Assembly: GCF_023101765.2 (NCBI RefSeq)
Contig: NC_064215.1
Span: 6,076,001 to 6,140,000, forward strand
Reading direction: 5' to 3'
DNA length: 64,000 nt
DNA from: Spodoptera frugiperda
Lineage: Eukaryota; Arthropoda; Insecta; Lepidoptera; Noctuidae
A program made the position numbers and the translations under genes. Below the pieces are notes generated by a model, which saw only the letters and a list, made by a program, of their open reading frames with translations, was not told the DNA's origin and did not search any database. This document shows, piece by piece, positions 12,483 through 23,235 of the stretch; position 1 is the first letter of the stretch; each line of letters starts with the position of its first letter.

Positions 12483-14573
12483 ACACACAGTTAAGGCCAA
12501 CTACACCCAGGCCAGACCATCCAGGCCTATTCCCGGATAGTGCAACAGTCAACATCTACTCTTATATATTTATTAGTAAATAGAACATAAGATCATTCGT
12601 CATGTTTGATTGGAGCAAAAATCTAGCTCTGACACGAGTTGGAAAGTTGTGCCATGTTTGGAATTTTATTAAAAGTGCAGTAAATTTTTATATTTTTGTC
12701 TTTTTCTATTTCTATTAACGTTCATTAATATACCAAAATATATTAAGCCAGATAAGCTCAAGCACTTATTCAGACTAAAAATAAAAATAGTAGAATCAAA
12801 AATAGTTCTAGTACTTGTTATATAAACAACTAATTCTATTAATATTTTTTACAACGATCGATTAAGTCAGTCTCTATTAAATTGGTTCCAATCTTGTCAA
12901 CCACTAATCATACGCTGGCGCAGTCGATACAAAGGAGCCGATATCGAGAATAACCGGTCCGATTAAAACTTTAGTCTGGCAATGTTTGCGTACAGACTAT
13001 TTTAATCAGTACTTATTTGTCAATGAAAAGGTCACTTATTTTTTGTGCACTATAAGGTGCTAGTTTTAGTTTCACCAAATATGTGTTTTTTTATCAATTA
13101 CTAAACTACGTAATAAATGTCAATGTAGTAGATAAAAAACCAGAAATTCTAATCTAATATTATAGTCGTAACGAATAAAAAAAAATTAAAGCTTTTGTCT
13201 AATCAAGCCATGAACACCTCGAAAGGAACGAGAAGAACTGTTGAAACTGTTGATTATTTTTATGTAATAGTTAATTTTATGTATGAGTATTACGGTACAA
13301 TGTTTTCCCTTGCTGGGATATTCCTCTCTTTTAACTTTGATATCAAATATGAACTAAGAAAACTGCATTATCATACAAGACAAGTTTAAACTTTAATGGC
13401 TTTTGGTGGCCATATGAATAATCCAGTATTCTTTAATTTATATGAAAAATAAATAAAAACGTAGAGTTTTATCACACAAGCTTGACGCAGGTGACACTTT
13501 TGACCAATGAGGCAGTCGAGATAACTGAATGCCTTCTTATAATTGTATGGAGCGAGTACTTTGGGCTCGGGCAGTAGATACGGTTGCCGTATATGGCGCG
13601 TCAGATTCCGCATGCCACTTCATGCGTAATGTCAGCCAGTTAACACTGTGGAACGTATATCAATAGAGCTGTTGTTAAGTGTGATTATGAATTAAAAACA
13701 GTGATACTACGGTACTTGTTATTTAGGTAACAAACGATTAAAAGCATCAGGTATTGGATACGAGTCGAGTTGACGCGCGTTTTTGATAACATTTCTATCT
13801 TATTGGCATATTACGAATATAGGGTTTAAAACAATTCTACTTAAACAATAATTCAATAAGTGCGAGGAAGAGTAATGTTTTCTAGTTACTGAAAACAAAA
13901 ATGGACAATTAGAGTTAGATTATTTTTCATTAATTACTTTTAAATGCTTTGAGCTTCGAAAAGTTTATGTAAATTAACCGTTCACGGTTATAATTTTTGA
14001 ACACAAGTACAAAGATTTAGTTATAAGATCATGAATCTTCTACTTACGTTGTAACTACTAACTGCCAAAGTCATTCGTACTAACAGCTCTATGTGAATAC
14101 AAGTCAAGACAACGCCCAGTTGGTCAGAATAAGCATGAAAGCGCGTCCAAGGTCGATCAAACCTTAACATTTTGTTTACCGGCCGCACCACTGCAAAAAA
14201 TAAACTCGAAGTTTTTATGTCACTCACACCAACAAACTCGTACTTACCATATCTCGCTGCAGGTTCACATTTACTGCACTACTTTTTTATGTTTTGTAGA
14301 CCGAAATAGCATTATTTTGTATCGATTTCCTCTTTTTTACTTTATACCTAATTTAAGACTTAAGACAAGTAACTTTACGATCTTTATTTGAATGGTTTAA
14401 TTAATGTATGAAAATTCCCGATTAGAAATTTATGTATTGTTCATCTCCGAAGAGTTGCATATTTATAATGTCTACTTTTGATCAGTTATTTTATGAATCC
14501 CATAACATAGAGGATGAAGAAATTGCCAAAATCCAATAACAGCTCAATAATACTTTGCAATACTTTTTTTGAC

Positions 14574-14807
14574 TGCCTCGTTGGTCGAGTGGTCGCAAGT
14601 GCAACTACTGGACAAGAGGTCTCGGGTTCGATTCCCGGGTCGGGCACAAGTACTACTGCGCTTTTTTTCAAAAAACTCAGTAGTAGCACAGAGTCCGGAA
14701 TTGTGGCCAGTATATGGCAATAGGCTCACCTCCTATTACATGGGACTTATGGCACAAATGATGAAAAGTGGGTGTACATTGTATAGCAGCATTGAAGACG
14801 TGACGTT
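14574..14807 (+). mobile_element. tRNA-headed SINE, family 1
   Basis: The head has a perfect A box TGGTCGAGTGG (14582-14592) and B box GGTTCGATTCC (14625-14635), the pol III promoter of a tRNA-derived SINE. The body (GAGTCCGGAATTGTGGCCAG, CCTATTACATGGGACTTA, GTGTACATTGTATAG) is shared with other copies in this window. It has an internal deletion before the GACGTGACGTT end. Confidence 0.75.
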
Positions 14808-15275
14808 TTGGGTGTGTAATACTTTACATGACCCGGGAATCAGACCCAAAATCCATTCAATCTAGCTTATAGATCCTTCACATACTAAGATTCATTATAA
14901 ATAAGTATACAATAAATACGATTGACAGTGCACCAAATACTAGTAACTTACGTACTCGTATAATGACCAAGATTGTTTATAACACACAAAAGTAGATAAA
15001 TCGTCTCAGATAAGCTGTAATTGAATTTAATCTTTTCATTCGGTCTCAACATTGTATTTTATCCGCAATAAGTCACAATGAAGCGATATTTCCTTTTATC
15101 GAAGGATGATAATAAGTAAATGCTACCTGATGTACTGGTAGAGAAATACAGAGGTAGGTAATTAGTAGGAGAAGTCGACAAGTTAATGATGCCTCGTACT
15201 ACACACGAAGTTGATATAGAATATTAATATTTTTGTATGCTATCAAACATTTTAATAGTTTTTTTAATGCAGCAA

Positions 15276-15375
15276 AGTCAAAGCATTTATTTCAATTATC
15301 CTAAATTAGGCACTTTTAAAACGTCAAATTGAAATCTCCGTCAGTCTGTCTATCAGTAAAGCTAGGTGCTCCATC
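15276..15375 (+). repeat. interspersed repeat, family 4
   Basis: AAAGTCAAAGCATTTATTTC, GGCACTTTTAAAACGTCAA and CAGTAAAGCTAGGTG; shared with 17762 and 53270. Confidence 0.6.
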
Positions 15376-15789
15376 TCCATCTACCGAGCAAATGTTTTGC
15401 ATTTTGCATTTACAATGTTTTCAATTTTTCATCCGAAAAAGGGGACTATTAAAACTTAGATTTAATGAATCAATAACATATACTTCTTATTTCAGATTCT
15501 ATCTACTGTCGAAATCTCCTAAATTATTTTAACCTGATATGAAGATTTATTCATACACTCATTAATTCTATAAGCGTCGCCTACGACGTTAGATGTATGT
15601 ACAGTACAAACTTACATGTTAGATGTTAAAGGAGTTTGCGTTGCGTGTCCGAGAATTCTGTTCAACATTTTAGCCCTACAATGTAAAAAAATAACAAAAT
15701 ATTGTAATAAAGTGAACTTATTGCGTGTACTGTCACGAAACTTGTCGAACTTGACTTTCATTTCAGTGCTTTTAGTACATCGCAGGCAG

Positions 15790-15869
15790 TATAAATACAT
15801 TCGCAAACCAAAAGAAAGCATCAGTCACATCTTATTCCCTTGTCGTTCGCATCTGAATATACACAGACC
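15790..15869 (+). promoter_or_regulatory. TATA, TCAGT initiator and ACACAGACC leader element
   Basis: TATAAATA starts at 15790 and TCAGTC lies at 15821-15826 (A at 15823, 33 nt from the TATA T). ACACAGACC is at 15861-15869, giving a predicted 5' UTR of 50 nt. Confidence 0.75.
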
Positions 15870-15872
15870 ACG

Positions 15873-16583
15873 ATGAATTCGCTGGTGGTGTTCTTATCTG
15901 TGGTGGCGCTCGTCGCTGGCAAGCCCTCAGGACTCATCACGTCACCAATCATCTCCACTCCTTTGGCCTACGCAGCGCCTGCCTACTACTCAGCACCGGC
16001 CCTGTACTCCGCACCCGCAGCCGTATCCAGCCAATCGCGCCTTGACATCAAGTCTTCCCCAGCAGTGGTGACCACATCGATCGAGCCAATTGCCCGCACT
16101 GTCATCTCCGAGCCTGCAGTAATTTCTCCTCCAACTATCCTCCCCGCTCCCATCGCACCTGCTGCCGTCTCCAGCCAGTCTCGCATTGACATCAAGACGT
16201 CGCCCGCAATCACCAGCACGGTGGTATCAGCGCCCGTGGCCTACAGCGCTCCTCTTGCCCTCGCCTACAAAGCGCCTACCTTCGTGAAGACTTTCGCTCC
16301 CGCATTCTCCGCTGCCATCGCTGCACCTGCTGTGCCCCTGGACACCCCTGAAGTGATCGCTGCCCGTGCTGAGCACTTTGAAGCTAAGGCTCTGGCTGGT
16401 GCCCACCTCATCAAGAAGCGCTCTGCTCCTCTGATCGCCGCACCCGTGCTGTCCCACTTGGCTTCTCCCGTGATCTCCACCTACGCTGCTGCCCCCGTCG
16501 TGCACGCTCCCCTGGCGTACTCCGCGCCCATCGCTATCTCAACTCCTTTGATCACCAAGGCCTACAGCGTGCACCCCTGGTGA
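15873..16583 (+). CDS. retinin-like cuticular protein with two QSR modules (236 aa)
   Basis: Intronless ORF. The ATG at 15873 is chosen because it opens a signal peptide (MNSLVVFLSVVALVAG, cut before KPSG); the open frame further upstream has only a TTG. The mature protein has AP/YSAP repeats, two copies of the module AVSSQSRxDIKxSPA (about residues 50-63 and 98-112), then a retinin-like segment PLDTPEVIAARAEHFEAKAL (155-174), LIKKRSAP at 179-186 and a C-terminal AYSAP region ending SVHPW. Composition and signal peptide indicate an extracellular structural protein of the cuticle. A TATA box and TCAGT initiator lie upstream, ACACAGACC sits 3 nt before the ATG, and AATAAA is at 16657. The secreted cuticular call is firm; a specific tissue cannot be given. 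Confidence 0.92.
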   Translation: MNSLVVFLSVVALVAGKPSGLITSPIISTPLAYAAPAYYSAPALYSAPAAVSSQSRLDIKSSPAVVTTSIEPIARTVISEPAVISPPTILPAPIAPAAVSSQSRIDIKTSPAITSTVVSAPVAYSAPLALAYKAPTFVKTFAPAFSAAIAAPAVPLDTPEVIAARAEHFEAKALAGAHLIKKRSAPLIAAPVLSHLASPVISTYAAAPVVHAPLAYSAPIAISTPLITKAYSVHPW

Positions 16584-17044
16584 GCGCTACCACGATAACG
16601 GGGAATTTATTCCTCGGTTCAGATTTGGCGAATGACGAACGATATAATGACTTGTAAATAAAATACCTAAAAAAATACATATTATTTTCTTTTATCTCTA
16701 TCAACCTAACTAACCTAACCTAGTATACTAAGTTATTATTAGTTTTAAATCGAATTAAGAAATCAGTCTCAGCTGCCAACATAGTATTTAACACAAACGA
16801 TTGATTGAATGATTGGCTACGTCAAGCTTACTTAAATAGAAGGCTAAATATGTATCTTTAATAACAATAATCGGGAAACCTCGCGAACTTATCAAGGATA
16901 TTTGGAGGCCTACAAAATTAAACAAAGTTTACTACGAACTTGTACGGTCTACTAACAAAATTCAATACACATTTCGAAGTTTCCTTTATTCATCAGAAAT
17001 TTATTTCTTTCTACGAATCTTCTTGTTCCTGGAAATTATTATTT

Positions 17045-17115
17045 TATTTTATTTTCAGCCATGATCGTCCCACTGCGAGACAAAGGTCTCCTTACCCTCC
17101 TTCCACTCCTCTCTG
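17045..17115 (-). repeat. LINE 3' tail fragment, reverse
   Basis: TTTATTTTCAGCCATGATCG then TCCCACTGCGAGACAAAGG is the complement of the tail at 39650-39700. Confidence 0.5.
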
Positions 17116-17761
17116 TGTAAAGCTTTTTGCGGCCAATCCTTGTCATAGATGTCGAATTCGTCCCACTATCTCTTTTTGGGCCTGACGCGAAATTATATGA
17201 ATAGGAAATGTGACGTACTTACAATTTACTATTACGTTTTTAATTACTACTCGTTCACTAAACAGCAGCTTCCGCAAAAACAATTTTAACAAAGTAATGT
17301 GGAATGGTTCTATCAACAGCACTTCTTGATATCTCATTATTATTTTATTACATTTATCGACATTTCAAAAAAACTTATTGAATTGTTTAGTTCTCTTTCC
17401 AATACGTCTATGCGTTTAAAAGAAACTTTTTAAATATTGACACGTGAACCATTTCCAATTGTTTTCCATTGCTCTCCTACGTCACGTTTGCGAATCGGAA
17501 TTGCGCAAGATTTTTCAAACGTGCTCTTTGATGACTTTTGATCGTTCTGTGGAAACTTTCTTTAGTAAAAAGCAATCTTATTTTAATTGCTTTTTTACTA
17601 GAATATTTTCAATTTTCCTCTACAAAACTAAAACACGTGTATAACTTTACTTGCAGACTATTATTTTACAACTTTTAATTTGATCGACAGTTTGTTTGAG
17701 AAATCATGCAGCTACAAATTGTTATCTTATTTAGAAGAACCAAGGGGTCACTAAAATTATA

Positions 17762-17935
17762 GTCAAAAGTCAAAGCATTTATTTCAACTAAATCATTATC
17801 AGGTACTTTTGAAACGTCAACGAATGAATAGTCTATCGGTCTGTCCGACAGTGAAGCTAGGTGGTCGTTTCAAATTGTACATCCGAATGAGGAACAACGA
17901 GCAATAAACTCCATACACTCTATGTATACAGACGC
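17762..17935 (+). repeat. interspersed repeat, family 4
   Basis: GTCAAAAGTCAAAGCATTTA, GGTACTTTTGAAACGTCAAC, CAGTGAAGCTAGGTGG and GAGCAATAAACTCCAT. Confidence 0.62.
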
Positions 17936-18106
17936 CAGGAGGTTTATCTAATCCAATCTTTCTTTATTTAATACATACTATTCATGATTTTTACGTGTAT
18001 CAATCAGTCAATAAATAGATTTAGTCAATGCCTGATTGTTTGTACGAAACCAAAAATACAACTTTTTGAAACTTTTAGATAATATTTTGTTAGTCAGTTA
18101 ATGCTT

Positions 18107-18240
18107 CCAGAGCTGTGGACTGCCTAGCGGGATTGCCGGGGCTTGAAAAGTAGGAACGGGGTGGTGTTTAGTCAGTAAAATTCTGGCACTCCCTCTCGCC
18201 TCACCCAAGGTGGGAGAAGTCATTAGATGATTTTCCACCC
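18107..18240 (-). repeat. family 3, reverse
   Basis: AGCTGTGGACTGCCTAGCGG through TAGGAACGGGGTGGTGTTTA to CACCCAAGGTGGGAGAAGTC is a full-length reverse copy. Confidence 0.7.
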
Positions 18241-18539
18241 CATAAAAAAAAACACAGTAGCTGCTTGCTATACGTTGTCTTTATTTTAGCTTTGTATTGT
18301 ACGCGCGTGCAAGAGATTGCTAATAAGATTACATCGATTGCTATGAAGACGTTCAAGTTAAGAGGATCAATCATCTCAATAAGTTGAGCAAAATATTATG
18401 TTACGGTAATAATATAACATCACGACAATATCTTCAGGGAGCTATCAATGGAGTACTTCAGTACTTGTGGAATCGCAAGTATAGAAAAATGAAATAATAG
18501 GAGATGTTTTTTTTTTTTATTTAAAAAAACGTGGCCCCT

Positions 18540-18719
18540 CACTTTTATTTTCTCCTGCGTCATGGTTGCGTTTATAAACACACAAGTTCACATATACCTG
18601 ACACCCAGACCCGAAACAACAATTTGTGGATCACACAAAGAGTTGCTCCGTGCGAGAATCGAACCCGCTACACGTTGCGCTGCATTCGGTTACCCAGCCA
18701 CCGCACCAACCCTGTAGTC
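18540..18719 (-). mobile_element. tRNA-headed SINE, family 2, reverse
   Basis: Complement of the B box (GAATCGAACCCGC near 18656) and the conserved AACAACAATTTGTGGATCAC and AAAGAGTTGCTCCGTGC. Confidence 0.7.
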
Positions 18720-19968
18720 AAAGTAAGTGTTTGTGCTGTGGGACTCAATTTCTATAATTCCATTTTTCAGATATCAAAATTCTAATAATACTTTGAAACA
18801 GGAGGTGAACCAAAAACCGCGTTGAAAAATCTACCTGACTACTCGCCTAACTAAACCATTGGATCCTATAGTATAGATCAAAAGAAACTTGAAATATTAA
18901 CTCACAGTTCAATTACATGCTCAAAATAATGGCTCTATCCAAACCTAATACAAAACCTAAACAATATGCAAAATATATGTATCTAAGGACAACACTAAAT
19001 GTCAAGTTTGTCGGTTTAACTAGTTATTAAATTAGTATTGCGTGCCGCGGTACTGACATTTGTGTGCATAATGCCAACTTGTTGATGCTATCACTCGTGC
19101 TTCGAGTGTACCACTTAGATAAGAAAGCGTGACACATTCAACAGACCATATAAGAATTAAATCTAAGACCTAAGCTGTTTTTGTTTTGAAATGTTTAGAC
19201 AGGAGTACTATACCTAATATTATTAGATGATATACATAGAATCTATTATTTTCGCGTACATATTCTTGTTATATAAGTAACGAACTTTTTTCTTCTGGAT
19301 TTTTCGCGATCTTTACGTTGAAACTGTGATGACAATATCACCAAGATTGATCGGTGTAAATGTAAACAAAGATGAGTGTAGCATAATTTTAAGAGTGATT
19401 ACTCAAACACGTAATTTGATAATACTTTTTAAGGGACTTGGAAATTACATAATACTCACGCTCAGGAGTAGTACAATAATATCTTGGTTATGAATATTTG
19501 TTTCTTATACCAACCAGCAAATAATTTTGGTTTGAACCGACTACTAATAAAATTGGCCTGTTTATTAAATTAAATTAAATATTCTTTATTCCAGGCATTT
19601 CAAACCCATAAGATACACATACACATATTATATCGATTAATAAGTTAAAAATAAAAATAATGAAAGATTCAAATAATGATAAGTTACATATAATGACTAA
19701 CGACGACTATAACATCACCCACATAGTTAAACACAAGGAACTCGACAATCAATTGTCTTTAATGTAATGCACACCTTGGATGTCATGCGACAGTTGTCAG
19801 TTTGTCACTGTCCGTAAATCGATTCCGGAACCTAATCACACATGACAAAAAATCTTCGCTAGCTAGAATAAAATTATTAGATGGCTTAAATATCAAAGTA
19901 TAGATAGTAGTTTTGAAGGTTGTTGGGGCAGCACATGTTTTGGTAATGAGTACTTGCTCAACGCTTCG

Positions 19969-20040
19969 TATAAAAGGATCCGTCACAGCGTGTTAGACAT
20001 CAGTTGATCCAACTTCTTCAGTTCGATAACAACACAGACC
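19969..20040 (+). promoter_or_regulatory. TATA, TCAGT initiator and ACACAGACC leader element
   Basis: TATAAAAG starts at 19969 and TCAGTT at 20000 (A at 20002, spacing 33). ACACAGACC is at 20032-20040, 8 nt before the ATG. Confidence 0.75.
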
Positions 20041-20048
20041 ACTTCAAC

Positions 20049-20645
20049 ATGTACAAGCTGGTGGTGTTGCTCTCCGTCGCGGCCATGGCTGCCGCCAAAC
20101 CCGGCCTTGTGGCGCCCGTCGCCTACAGCGCCGTGGTCCCGGCATCCAGCTCGGTGTCGCAGTACAGCTCCAGCGTGGTGCACGGCTCCCCTGCCGTCGG
20201 TGTCGTCGCCCCCGCTGTCTACTCTGCCCCATCTGTCTACTCTGTACCCGCTGTATATGGTGCTCACGCCGTGGCCCCCGTCGCCCTCGCTCAAGCTCCT
20301 CACTCCCCCGCTGTCGTCCTGGATGCCGTCAACGGAGTTCCCCTCGACACCCCTGAAGTAGTTGCCGCTCGTGCCGCCCACTACACAGCCAAGGCTCTGT
20401 CTGGCTACCACCACCTGAAGAAGCGGTCCGTCGCAGTTGCTCCCGTTGCCTACAGCTCGGTCGTGTCCCCCGTGGCTTACTCCAGCCCCGTGGTGTCTGC
20501 TTACTCCAGCCCCGCTGTAGTCTCCGCCTACTCCACTCCCGTTGTCTCCGCTTATTCCGGATACTCCCCTGTGGTGTCTGCATACTCTGCCCCCCTGTCC
20601 TACTCCGCTGTATACCCCAAGGCCCTCAGCGTCCACCCCTACTAA
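20049..20645 (+). CDS. retinin-like cuticular protein with AYS/SAYS C-terminal repeats (198 aa)
   Basis: Intronless ORF from the ATG at 20049; an upstream in-frame TTG at 20004 would lie only 2 nt after the predicted transcription start. The signal peptide is MYKLVVLLSVAAMAAA, cut before KPG. Residues 20-85 are a VAPVAYS / APSVYS low-complexity region with a Ser run. HSPAVVLDAVNGVPLDTPEV followed by VAARAAHYTAKAL (about 85-117) is the retinin-like segment. LKKRS is at 123-127. The tail has about six VVSAYS/PVAYSS repeats and ends ALSVHPY. It is close in plan to the 15873 gene but lacks a QSR module. Codons are strongly GC-ending against the AT-rich flanks. ATTAAA at 20706 may be the poly(A) signal. 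Role: secreted cuticle matrix protein (inferred). Confidence 0.92.
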   Translation: MYKLVVLLSVAAMAAAKPGLVAPVAYSAVVPASSSVSQYSSSVVHGSPAVGVVAPAVYSAPSVYSVPAVYGAHAVAPVALAQAPHSPAVVLDAVNGVPLDTPEVVAARAAHYTAKALSGYHHLKKRSVAVAPVAYSSVVSPVAYSSPVVSAYSSPAVVSAYSTPVVSAYSGYSPVVSAYSAPLSYSAVYPKALSVHPY

Positions 20646-20714
20646 ATAAATCAAACCTGTCTAAAATTGTACAAAACCAACTTGTAATGAATTTATCACT
20701 GCCGAATTAAACGA

Positions 20715-21790
20715 TTGATTATTATACACTATATCATTTTTATTTTATACCTGTACACTATACCTACGTTATACTTCCAACGAACACTGTATTTTCTTAG
20801 ACGTCATACTCCTTGCGAATATTATATTAAACAAATCTCAATTTACTTGAAGAGAACAGGGTCGGCTCGTGCGAAGGATTATAACAACATCGGATTATAG
20901 TCCGTTCCCAAATAATTTCACTAAGTACTTTATAAAATACAAATTTTGTAAAATAAATTCGCTCAAAAAATACTATTAGAAGCAAATATGAACATTCATA
21001 ATCATTTTTAATATTATCATACCAACAATATGATAAGTTTCTATTCGCACTCATAGCAAATAAGAATGTATCGACTGATAAAAACTGCCTTATTTTAATG
21101 AATTGTGTTAAAAACATATGCACGGAAGTATGAAAATCGACAACGATCACGTTTACATAATAATTTATGCGTTTAATACAAGTATCTCTAGTGTTTATAA
21201 CAGCTGTAAAAAATAACCCCAATTAAGTTTTAAGGCTATTGCTTTGGTGTAAGACATAAACAAATTTTAACTGTCCTTCAGGCGAATTAGATTTATAAAT
21301 TATTATTCAACCTGGGTTACTGAGTTCCTGGTAGTGAGTAATACTAGCCTAAATACATTATTTCTTTATTAATTTAATTTTATTATTTCCTACATTCACT
21401 TTTTGTTGTGAACTACTATGCTTTTGTGTGTTTAATATAATATTTATGACCAAGGAATTATACTTGTTACATGCAGTACAAGCTTATTACCAGAAAGTTT
21501 CAATCGTTGACTACATGTGTAAATAATGCATTTTCCTTAACACAGCATTAGTAAAAAATCTTACCGCCGCACTCAGAGTCATTTAATGGTTACTAACCCA
21601 GTCCTTAGCAATTGTTTTCCAAACAAAATCGTTATTAAGGAATAATTTAAGTAATCATTAAATGTGTCTGAGTGTGGCAGTTAATCTTTTGAATAAGTTT
21701 TAGATAGTCTTTAACCTAGAACTTTCATGATATTAAGGAAACTCTCAGGAAAGTCATTAAATGTCAATAAAAATACAATATAATTATCAC
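20715..21790. other. intergenic, no gene seen
   Basis: AT-rich spacer between convergent cuticular genes. A 131-codon minus-strand ORF at 20827-21222 has no signal peptide or recognisable motif. Nothing else seen. Confidence 0.6.
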
Positions 21791-21875
21791 ATCTTTATTT
21801 GCAAATTATTTACTATACACTACTATCCATACATTCAGTTATGATACAATTTATTAACATCAAGCAAGATCGTGA

Positions 21876-22655
21876 CTAGTAGTGGCCAAAACCGTGACCG
21901 TGACCGTCGCCGTAGCCGTGGCCGAAACCATGGCCATAACCATGGCCGTCTCCATGTCCATAGAGCCCACCTCCTAGACCACCGCCTAGACCACCGCCAA
22001 ATCCACCACCGAAGTGCAGTGGGGCAGCAGCTACCACTTTGGCTACGACGGGCTGCACTACTGCAGTAGTAACAACAGCTGGTGAAGAGTGCACATCCAG
22101 TCGAGACTGATGAGACACCGCCACGGGTGCCACGTGGGCGACGTGGGCCACGGGAGCAACGTGAGCCACATGAGCCACATGAGCTACTGGAGCGACGACA
22201 TGAGGAGACCGCTTGTGAACGTGATGGCCAAGTCCTCCGTGACCAAGATCGCCGTGACCAAGACCGCCATGACCAAGTCCTCCGTGGCCAAGATCACCAC
22301 CGTGTCCAAGACCGCCATGACCAAGACCACCATGACCAAGACCGCCATGACCAAGACCGCCCAAGCCAAGTCCAGCGTGTCCAATTCCAGCATGTCCAAG
22401 TCCAGCATGACCAAATCCAGCGTGGCCAATGCCAGCGTGACCTAGTCCAGCATGACCAAGCCCTCCGTAGCCCAGTCCGCCGTAGCCGTATCCTCCAAAT
22501 CCATGTCCGCCATAACCATGACCAGCATAGCCAGCCACCACAGGTGCTGCGACTACTGGTGCCACCACTGCGGCGTGGTGAGCCACTACTGGCACTGCAT
22601 GGCCATGGCACAAAGCCAATGAAGCTAACAACACTACAGCCCGGAACATCTTCAA
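21876..22655 (-). CDS. Gly/His-rich repeat cuticular protein (259 aa)
   Basis: The signal peptide MKMFRAVVLLASLALCHGHA is followed by VV/AP repeats (21-41). A pentapeptide array of GLGH(A/G)/GYGG type spans about residues 43-145. HKRSP is at 147-151. An AHVAPVAHV stretch leads into one QSR module (AVSHQSRLDVHSSPAVV, 179-195), and the tail is GGG- then GHG-rich (215-259), ending GHY. At DNA level the array is a 15-bp tandem repeat at about 22220-22480. No retinin-like segment is seen. The KRS site and QSR module tie it to the cluster, while the Gly/His array resembles Gly-rich cuticle and adhesive proteins. An AATAAA (minus strand) is at 21794-21799. It lies head-to-head with the 23236 gene, 580 bp apart. 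A secreted structural protein is likely; any metal- or pH-dependent behaviour of the His residues is speculation. Confidence 0.88.
   Translation of the reverse strand: MKMFRAVVLLASLALCHGHAVPVVAHHAAVVAPVVAAPVVAGYAGHGYGGHGFGGYGYGGLGYGGLGHAGLGHAGIGHAGFGHAGLGHAGIGHAGLGLGGLGHGGLGHGGLGHGGLGHGGDLGHGGLGHGGLGHGDLGHGGLGHHVHKRSPHVVAPVAHVAHVAHVAPVAHVAHVAPVAVSHQSRLDVHSSPAVVTTAVVQPVVAKVVAAAPLHFGGGFGGGLGGGLGGGLYGHGDGHGYGHGFGHGYGDGHGHGFGHY
22220..22480 (-). repeat. 15-bp coding tandem repeat (GLGHG/GLGHA units)
   Basis: Imperfect units of the type ACCGCCATGACCAAG (plus strand) encode the pentapeptide array of the Gly/His-rich protein. Unit variants group (GHA block, then GHG block), as expected from unequal exchange. 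Confidence 0.85.
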
Positions 22656-22696
22656 CTTATTTCTCGATCACAAATCTGATTGAACTGCAAGAGCTG

Positions 22697-22730
22697 ACTG
22701 ATTTCCCAACTGAAAATCTACCTTCTTATA
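22697..22730 (-). promoter_or_regulatory. TATA and TCAGTC initiator of the Gly/His-rich gene
   Basis: On the minus strand GGGGTATAAG has its first T at 22730. TCAGTC follows at 22701-22696 (A at 22699, spacing 31). The ACACAGACC leader element is absent. Confidence 0.65.
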
Positions 22731-23176
22731 CCCCAAATGCTGATTCAGAGTGACAGGATTCAAACTATTAATACCTTTTGTCATTCTATTCAATGTTGTG
22801 ATTGTTGTCACAAAAAACTTGGAATTCGCCAGTTTATAAGAATACAAATACCTAAACCAAATTACTTTTTATAAACACAATAGACAAACTACGTGTTTAT
22901 AAATGTTATCGCATTTCTTACAATAGACCCTGAATTAACTTCGGAAATAAATGCGTGCAGTACTATGAATAAATAACAACTATGATTCACGCATTAATTT
23001 AAGTAATATAGCGCATCAATCAAAAATGTTAATGAGTGACGTTTGTATATTGCATCTGAATCCGGCCAGTGCCCCGGGGCCGCAGCGTCAGTGACGCAAC
23101 GACCCGTCCAATAGCTGTGGCCGAGAACTTGAACCCGTTGCGCTTGCGCACTACGTAACAACAACCGTTATGTGGC

Positions 23177-23210
23177 TATAAAATAACGTCTCATCTGCCT
23201 CTAGTAAACA
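23177..23210 (+). promoter_or_regulatory. TATA box of the 23236 gene
   Basis: TATAAAATA is at 23177-23185. CTAGTAAAC at about 23201 is a possible start site. A GC-richer block at 23060-23150 lies upstream, in the interval shared with the divergent 22655 gene. Confidence 0.55.
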
Positions 23211-23235
23211 CTCCAGGTTAAGTTCAAGTAACAAA

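Larger units (their letters stand above)
12690..15780. other. intergenic, no gene seen
   Basis: Between the three-exon gene and the 15873 gene. Holds SINE family 1 (14574) and family 4 (15276); otherwise AT-rich with nothing recognisable. Confidence 0.6.
16665..19960. other. intergenic, no gene seen
   Basis: Holds a reversed LINE tail (17045), family 4 (17762), family 3 (18107) and SINE family 2 (18540). The rest is AT-rich. Confidence 0.6.

Noticed and set aside
14574..14646. A true tRNA gene
   Set aside because: The boxes are perfect, but the acceptor stem pairs imperfectly and the sequence continues into a shared SINE body seen in several other copies.
15840..15872. Upstream start for the 15873 gene
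   Set aside because: The extra in-frame codons begin with TTG and would push the signal peptide inward. The ATG at 15873 gives a standard signal peptide and follows the ACACAGACC element as in the paralogues.
20004..20048. Upstream start for the 20049 gene
   Set aside because: The codon is TTG and lies 2 nt after the predicted transcription start.
20827..21222. 131-codon minus-strand ORF
   Set aside because: AT-rich, Phe/Ile/Tyr-heavy composition expected from low-GC noncoding DNA; no motif recognised.
22220..22480. CRISPR-like regularly spaced repeats
   Set aside because: The 15-bp period is continuous, has no spacers and encodes a Gly/His pentapeptide array in a eukaryotic gene.
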